Below, piece after piece: positions 7,488 through 10,702 of a DNA stretch of 10,702 nucleotides; positions within the stretch are counted from its first letter, which is position 1; every line of letters begins with the position of its first letter. Made by a program: the position numbers and the translations under genes. This DNA comes from an uncultured Prevotella sp. Its GTDB lineage: Bacteria > Bacteroidota > Bacteroidia > Bacteroidales > Bacteroidaceae. Under the pieces are notes generated by a model that did no database searches, had not been told where the DNA came from, and saw nothing but the letters and a program-made list of their open reading frames with translations. The DNA lies in NCBI GenBank assembly GCA_934281565.1, contig CAKQXI010000072.1:1-10702 (forward strand), written 5' to 3'.

Positions 7488-9848
7488 ATGAAAAGATTTC
7501 TCAACATAGCTCTCGTAGGCATCGTGTCACTGCTTTCGGCTATAAGTTGCAACGATGTACTGCAGAAAAACAACGAAAAGCTCGATGAGCATGAGCACAA
7601 CGGAATAAAAGTTGTGGAAACCAACTTCTCGAAAGACTACAAGACATTCAGCGTCAACATCAAGGTTCCCGACAATATCAGCTTTTATTCACTTACCGAC
7701 TCGTCAAGGATACACATCGAAACCATAGAGAGAAACGTAGACGACAACGAGAATGGCAACGATATGCAACCTACGTTGACACATATCAAGAACATCCGAC
7801 TGCAAGAGCTTGCCGACAATGGGCTGAGCTTGTTGCTCTTGGTAGACCTCACCTTGCCAGAAGAAGACTTGCTTGCCGAGCAACAAGCTATCCAGCAAAT
7901 GAGGAAATGGTTTGCGCCAAGCAACCTGCACATTGCTTTCATGTGCAACAATAGCGTTACCGAGACCATGCCTCTCACCGACTATGTGATGGACAACTAT
8001 TTCAAGAGAAGCAATTCACAAAAGCTCCTGTACCGTTCCATATTGAAAAAGAGAGAGGAAATAGCCAACTGGCAATCACTGCGACCAGAGCAGAAAGGCT
8101 TGATTGTTTTCTCCAATGGAAACATTTATGACAAGGACAAACCTATCGACCCACAGCATTATGAATTGCAAGAGAAGTTGCTTCACGCCGACAACTCCGA
8201 TGGCTATTCTTCCGTGGAGTATGTCAATGTTGGCACTGTCTATGACGAAGGAGAAGGCAATGAGGCTAAGCCTATCATGGAGCAGTTGACAAAGCATACC
8301 GATGGCATCTACCTTGATAAGTTCAACTGGAGCAAGCTGTTGGCAGACATCCTTGAGACATACAAGGTGGATTATGCCGACTATCAACTGGACTTCATCA
8401 ACCCAAACAACAAGGTGTATATTGGCAAGAAGATGCACTTGAAAATCTATGTGTACGATGGCAGCAAACTATTGACCACAGGATGTGCGGAGTACTCGAT
8501 AGGCAGTGTTTACAATCCAATCCTCATCAATGGGTTGTCCAATACGCAAGTTATCCTGCAAGGCATCTTGATAGCCATCCTTTTCTTTGGCATTGCCTTT
8601 TTCATTCTCCAGATTGGCATTCCTTATGTTAGCTTCAGGCTATTCAAGCGCAAGTATGTCACCCATTACACCAACCAGAGCATGGTGTTCAACGGCATCA
8701 AGGTAAACCAATCTTGCTATCTCTGCAAAGCCCCATTTGATGAAGGTGACGAGATTGTTGTCAAATGCAAGCACGTGTTGCACAAATCATGCTGGGACGA
8801 GAACGAATACAAGTGCCCTGAGTATGGCAGGAAGTGCAAGGATGGTTCACATTATTATAATGCCAACAACCTGTTGGACCGCAGAAACGCTCCTTATTAC
8901 AGCACTTGGGTCATGATTGGCATCTTGGCAGGATTGCTCAGTTGGATATGTTTCCTCCTTACCGCGCAACGTCCATCTGGCACGTTCCTAAATGACATCA
9001 TGCTCTCCATCCACGACTTGAAGCCTGGGACGATAGAAGCGCAAGAGGCATACGATAACTATGCCAAGCACTTGAACCTCATGCCTATATTCGGCTTTTG
9101 CCTCAATCTTTGGCTTACTTTCTGGCTCAGCTTCATGAGCGAACAGCGACAACCGCTCAAGATGAAACTCAAGTGGGCTACCGTCAAGGCTTTCATATCT
9201 GGCATATTCGGTTACCTTACGTTCCTCTTGTCATGTATCATCTCCATCATCCTCGACCTTGAGGAAGACACTTTGCTCATTGACTGGCTTCCTTGGGCTA
9301 TCAACGGTTTCGTCATCGCCGTTATCTCCACTTTCTACACACGTATCAAGTTAAGGAAGATCCTTATTGGCATCAGTAGTGTCATAGGCATCATCACGAT
9401 GTATGTATGGTCGAGCATCTTTTTCTACAGCAAGATGGACAACCGTGAGCAACTGTTGCTCTGCTTCATCATCTACTCCATTGCCTTGGCTGTTAGCATC
9501 GCCGTTGTCGCACCAAGGTCTGAACGATATTTCTTGCATATCGAGGGAGCCGTTAAACCGATGGACATCGCCCTATACAAATGGATGCGCACTTCGCCTA
9601 CCTACAAGGTTACCATAGGCAAGTCGGTGGATTGCAACCTGCAGATGTCTTGGGACTTCGGTAGTAAGATTGCCCCGATACAAGCCTTCATTTCCAATGA
9701 GTACGGACACCTATACCTTACTGCCGTTGAAGACGGAATTGTTGTAGACGAAAAACCATTAGCTATCAATGACAAGATTGCATTGTACCATGGCAAGAAA
9801 TTCACCATCGGCAAGACCCTGTTCACGTACATCGAGAAAGATATTTAG
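7488..9848 (+). CDS. Membrane protein with VWA-like, RING-H2-like and FHA-like domains (candidate E3)
   Basis: The 786-residue protein has an unusual domain string. Residues 1-21 form a signal with a lipobox-like end (LSAIS|C21). Residues about 105-295 look VWA-like: LLLLVDLTLP with D120, then LIVFSNGN and VEYVNVGTV strands, though the metal-site DxSxS is degraded to DLTLP. The first membrane helix is at about 354-382. Residues 410-450 carry a RING-H2-like zinc site: C410-x2-C413-x13-C427-x1-H429-x2-H432-x2-C435-x7-C443-P-x5-C450. Six more membrane helices lie at about 471-492, 531-550, 567-588, 597-617, 624-647 and 655-674. The C-terminus (about 707-784) is FHA-like: VTIGKSVDCNLQM ... NDKIALYHGKKFTIG. 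If the N-terminus is outside, the RING and FHA both fall in the cytoplasm. A RING there could be an E3 for the UBL/E2 pair encoded upstream. The VWA-like lipoprotein start recalls TssR-type T6SSiii components, but homology is unproven. Confidence 0.82.
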   Translation: MKRFLNIALVGIVSLLSAISCNDVLQKNNEKLDEHEHNGIKVVETNFSKDYKTFSVNIKVPDNISFYSLTDSSRIHIETIERNVDDNENGNDMQPTLTHIKNIRLQELADNGLSLLLLVDLTLPEEDLLAEQQAIQQMRKWFAPSNLHIAFMCNNSVTETMPLTDYVMDNYFKRSNSQKLLYRSILKKREEIANWQSLRPEQKGLIVFSNGNIYDKDKPIDPQHYELQEKLLHADNSDGYSSVEYVNVGTVYDEGEGNEAKPIMEQLTKHTDGIYLDKFNWSKLLADILETYKVDYADYQLDFINPNNKVYIGKKMHLKIYVYDGSKLLTTGCAEYSIGSVYNPILINGLSNTQVILQGILIAILFFGIAFFILQIGIPYVSFRLFKRKYVTHYTNQSMVFNGIKVNQSCYLCKAPFDEGDEIVVKCKHVLHKSCWDENEYKCPEYGRKCKDGSHYYNANNLLDRRNAPYYSTWVMIGILAGLLSWICFLLTAQRPSGTFLNDIMLSIHDLKPGTIEAQEAYDNYAKHLNLMPIFGFCLNLWLTFWLSFMSEQRQPLKMKLKWATVKAFISGIFGYLTFLLSCIISIILDLEEDTLLIDWLPWAINGFVIAVISTFYTRIKLRKILIGISSVIGIITMYVWSSIFFYSKMDNREQLLLCFIIYSIALAVSIAVVAPRSERYFLHIEGAVKPMDIALYKWMRTSPTYKVTIGKSVDCNLQMSWDFGSKIAPIQAFISNEYGHLYLTAVEDGIVVDEKPLAINDKIALYHGKKFTIGKTLFTYIEKDI

Positions 9849-10020
9849 AACCATGGACATAGGATGAGGAAAAGAGAAGCTATATCAAAAAGTTCAAGCG
9901 TTGTGAATTTAGTTAAAAACAACTAAAGGGAAGAAGATATTTTTCTATTTCTCTTGCAAGTTTGGAATAATTTCAATATATTTGCAAGCGATTTGATTAC
10001 TAATTTAATACAAGTACATT
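9849..10020. other. Intergenic region separating the operon from the rubrerythrin gene
   Basis: This 172-nt AT-rich gap contains the rubrerythrin promoter and a weak inverted repeat (TTTAGTT / AACTAAA, 9908-9914 and 9921-9927). I find no strong terminator for the upstream operon and no convincing gene. Confidence 0.6.
9953..9984 (+). promoter_or_regulatory. Bacteroidetes-type promoter for rubrerythrin
   Basis: TATATTTG at 9977-9984 fits the Bacteroidetes -7 consensus TAnnTTTG exactly. A CTTG at 9953-9956, 20 nt upstream, is a one-mismatch -33 element (consensus TTTG). The perfect TTTG at 9961-9964 is only 12 nt away and too close. Transcription would begin near 9990, giving a leader of about 30 nt. 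Confidence 0.6.
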
Positions 10021-10563
10021 ATGAAAGAATTAAAAGGAACAAAAACAGAAAAGAACTTACAAGAAGCTTTCGCTGGTGAGTCACAGGCTCGCAACAAGTA
10101 TACATACTTTGCATCTAAGGCTAAGAAAGACGGCTATGTACAGATAGCCAACATCTTTGAGGAAACTGCCAACAATGAGAAAGAGCACGCTAAGATGTGG
10201 TTCAAGTACTTGGAGGGCGGTGCTATTCAAGGTACGGAGAAGAACCTTGAGGCTGCTGCCAATGGTGAGCATGATGAGTGGACTGATATGTATCCTCGTA
10301 TGGCTAAGGAAGCGCGTGAGGAAGGCTTCGAGGAGATTGCTGCCAAGTTTGAAATGGTAGCGGAGATTGAGAAGCATCATGAGGAGCGTTATCGCAAGCT
10401 CTTGAAGAACGTACAAGACAAACTTGTCTTCTCTCGTGATGGCGATTGCATCTGGCAGTGTGCTAACTGTGGTCATATCGTTGTAGGTAAGCAAGCTCCT
10501 GAGGTTTGCCCAGTCTGCAACCATCCACAGAGCTACTTCCAAATTGAGGCTCGCAACTACTAA
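10021..10563 (+). CDS. rbr: Rubrerythrin (diiron/rubredoxin peroxide reductase)
   Basis: Rubrerythrins reduce hydrogen peroxide in the cytoplasm of anaerobes, using a diiron site fed by a rubredoxin-like iron centre. The 180-residue length is typical. The N-terminal four-helix part carries the expected iron ligands: E20 (FAGES), E53-x-x-H56 (NNEKEH), E83-x-x-E86 (NGEHDE) and E117-x-x-H120 (IEKHH), with the family block EEGFEEIA at 100-107. The C-terminal rubredoxin domain has C147-A-N-C150 and C163-P-V-C166. All key residues are present, so it should be active. It has its own promoter and terminator and looks like a stress gene unrelated to the upstream operon. Its presence suggests an anaerobic or microaerophilic host. 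Confidence 0.97.
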   Translation: MKELKGTKTEKNLQEAFAGESQARNKYTYFASKAKKDGYVQIANIFEETANNEKEHAKMWFKYLEGGAIQGTEKNLEAAANGEHDEWTDMYPRMAKEAREEGFEEIAAKFEMVAEIEKHHEERYRKLLKNVQDKLVFSRDGDCIWQCANCGHIVVGKQAPEVCPVCNHPQSYFQIEARNY

Positions 10564-10586
10564 TTGTCCCCAATATTAAAATCATG

Positions 10587-10630
10587 ATGCTCCCCGAAGA
10601 ACACTTGTTTCTTCGGGGAGCATTTATTAT
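10587..10630 (+). terminator. Rho-independent terminator after rubrerythrin
   Basis: A perfect 15-bp stem (10587-10601 with 10609-10623) closes a 7-nt loop. It has a GC-rich core (CTCCCCG / CGGGGAG) and is followed by the T-rich run TTATTATT. It begins 23 nt after the stop codon. The A-rich bases upstream give only limited support for termination in the other direction. Confidence 0.88.
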
Positions 10631-10649
10631 TGCCTTACACAAGGCATTC

Positions 10650-10685
10650 AAAAAGGGGTATGTTATAAGATGCTTATAACATACC
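10650..10685 (-). terminator. Perfect 13-bp palindrome, likely terminator of a minus-strand gene
   Basis: GGTATGTTATAAG (10657-10669) and its exact reverse complement (10673-10685) flank a 3-nt loop. Read on the minus strand, the stem is followed by CC and then TTTTT (complement of 10650-10654), as in an intrinsic terminator. This would serve a convergent gene beyond the right edge. A protein-binding operator is the alternative. A smaller 6-bp hairpin (TGCCTT / AAGGCA) lies at 10631-10646. Confidence 0.5.
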
Positions 10686-10702
10686 ACTCTTTAATATAAA
10701 TG

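Noticed and set aside
9864..9926. A 20-codon open frame in the gap before rubrerythrin
   Set aside because: It is too short to support, shows no recognisable ribosome-binding context, and its end overlaps a weak inverted repeat.
9908..9927. TTTAGTT / AACTAAA inverted repeat as terminator of the long operon
   Set aside because: The 7-bp stem is AT-rich, and the bases right after it are GGGAAGAAG rather than a T tract, so termination is not convincing.
10081..10542. Minus-strand open frame (153 codons) opposite rubrerythrin
   Set aside because: The plus strand encodes a complete rubrerythrin with all iron ligands; the antisense frame is a shadow.
1..10702. CRISPR array, tRNA/rRNA, insertion sequence or attachment site
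   Set aside because: I looked for direct repeats with regular spacing, cloverleaf-like segments, transposase motifs and terminal inverted repeats and saw none.

Overview
The window looks like an accessory locus of a Bacteroidota bacterium, probably Bacteroidales and perhaps a Prevotella relative. Three signs point there: no clear Shine-Dalgarno sequences before the genes, a Bacteroidetes-type promoter (TAnnTTTG at -7) before the last gene, and a signal peptide with the 'LAQ' cleavage style common in this phylum. No species can be named from the sequence alone.

Positions 1-9848 form one tightly packed plus-strand run of genes that is probably a single operon; gaps are 3-51 nt and one stop/start pair overlaps. 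First comes the 3' end of an unknown gene whose last ~50 codons resemble the end of a beta-grasp (ubiquitin-fold) domain. Four genes for a type VI secretion (T6SS)-like baseplate follow, resembling the Bacteroidetes subtype iii: TssG-like (159-944), TssK-like (954-2099), TssE/gp25-like (2106-2561) and TssF-like (2561-4273). After a 51-nt gap come a small ubiquitin-like protein (4325-4642) and an E2 ubiquitin-conjugating-like enzyme (4647-5225) with an HPN motif and a catalytic-type cysteine. Three envelope proteins follow: an exported protein of unknown function with six mature cysteines (5242-6441), a LysM protein with a C-terminal membrane anchor (6457-7461), and a 786-residue membrane protein (7488-9848). 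The last has a lipobox-like N-terminus, a degenerate VWA-like domain, a RING-H2-like zinc finger, seven predicted membrane segments and a C-terminal FHA-like domain.

The main point of interest is the combination. A ubiquitin-like protein, an E2 and a membrane-bound RING candidate E3 sit in one operon with T6SS baseplate genes. The proposed topology puts the RING and FHA domains in the cytoplasm, next to the baseplate, UBL and E2. The VWA and LysM domains would lie in the periplasm. A simple model is a contractile-injection or envelope-spanning machine whose assembly, cargo or turnover is controlled by ubiquitin-like conjugation. No complete E1 and no JAB deconjugase is in the window; the truncated first gene could be the tail of an E1-like protein, but this is speculative. 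Sheath, tube, spike and ATPase genes are also absent and may lie upstream.

The rest (9849-10702) is ordinary. A promoter-bearing gap leads to a rubrerythrin gene (10021-10563), which ends in a strong hairpin terminator. A second perfect palindrome near the right edge reads best as a terminator for an unseen minus-strand gene.
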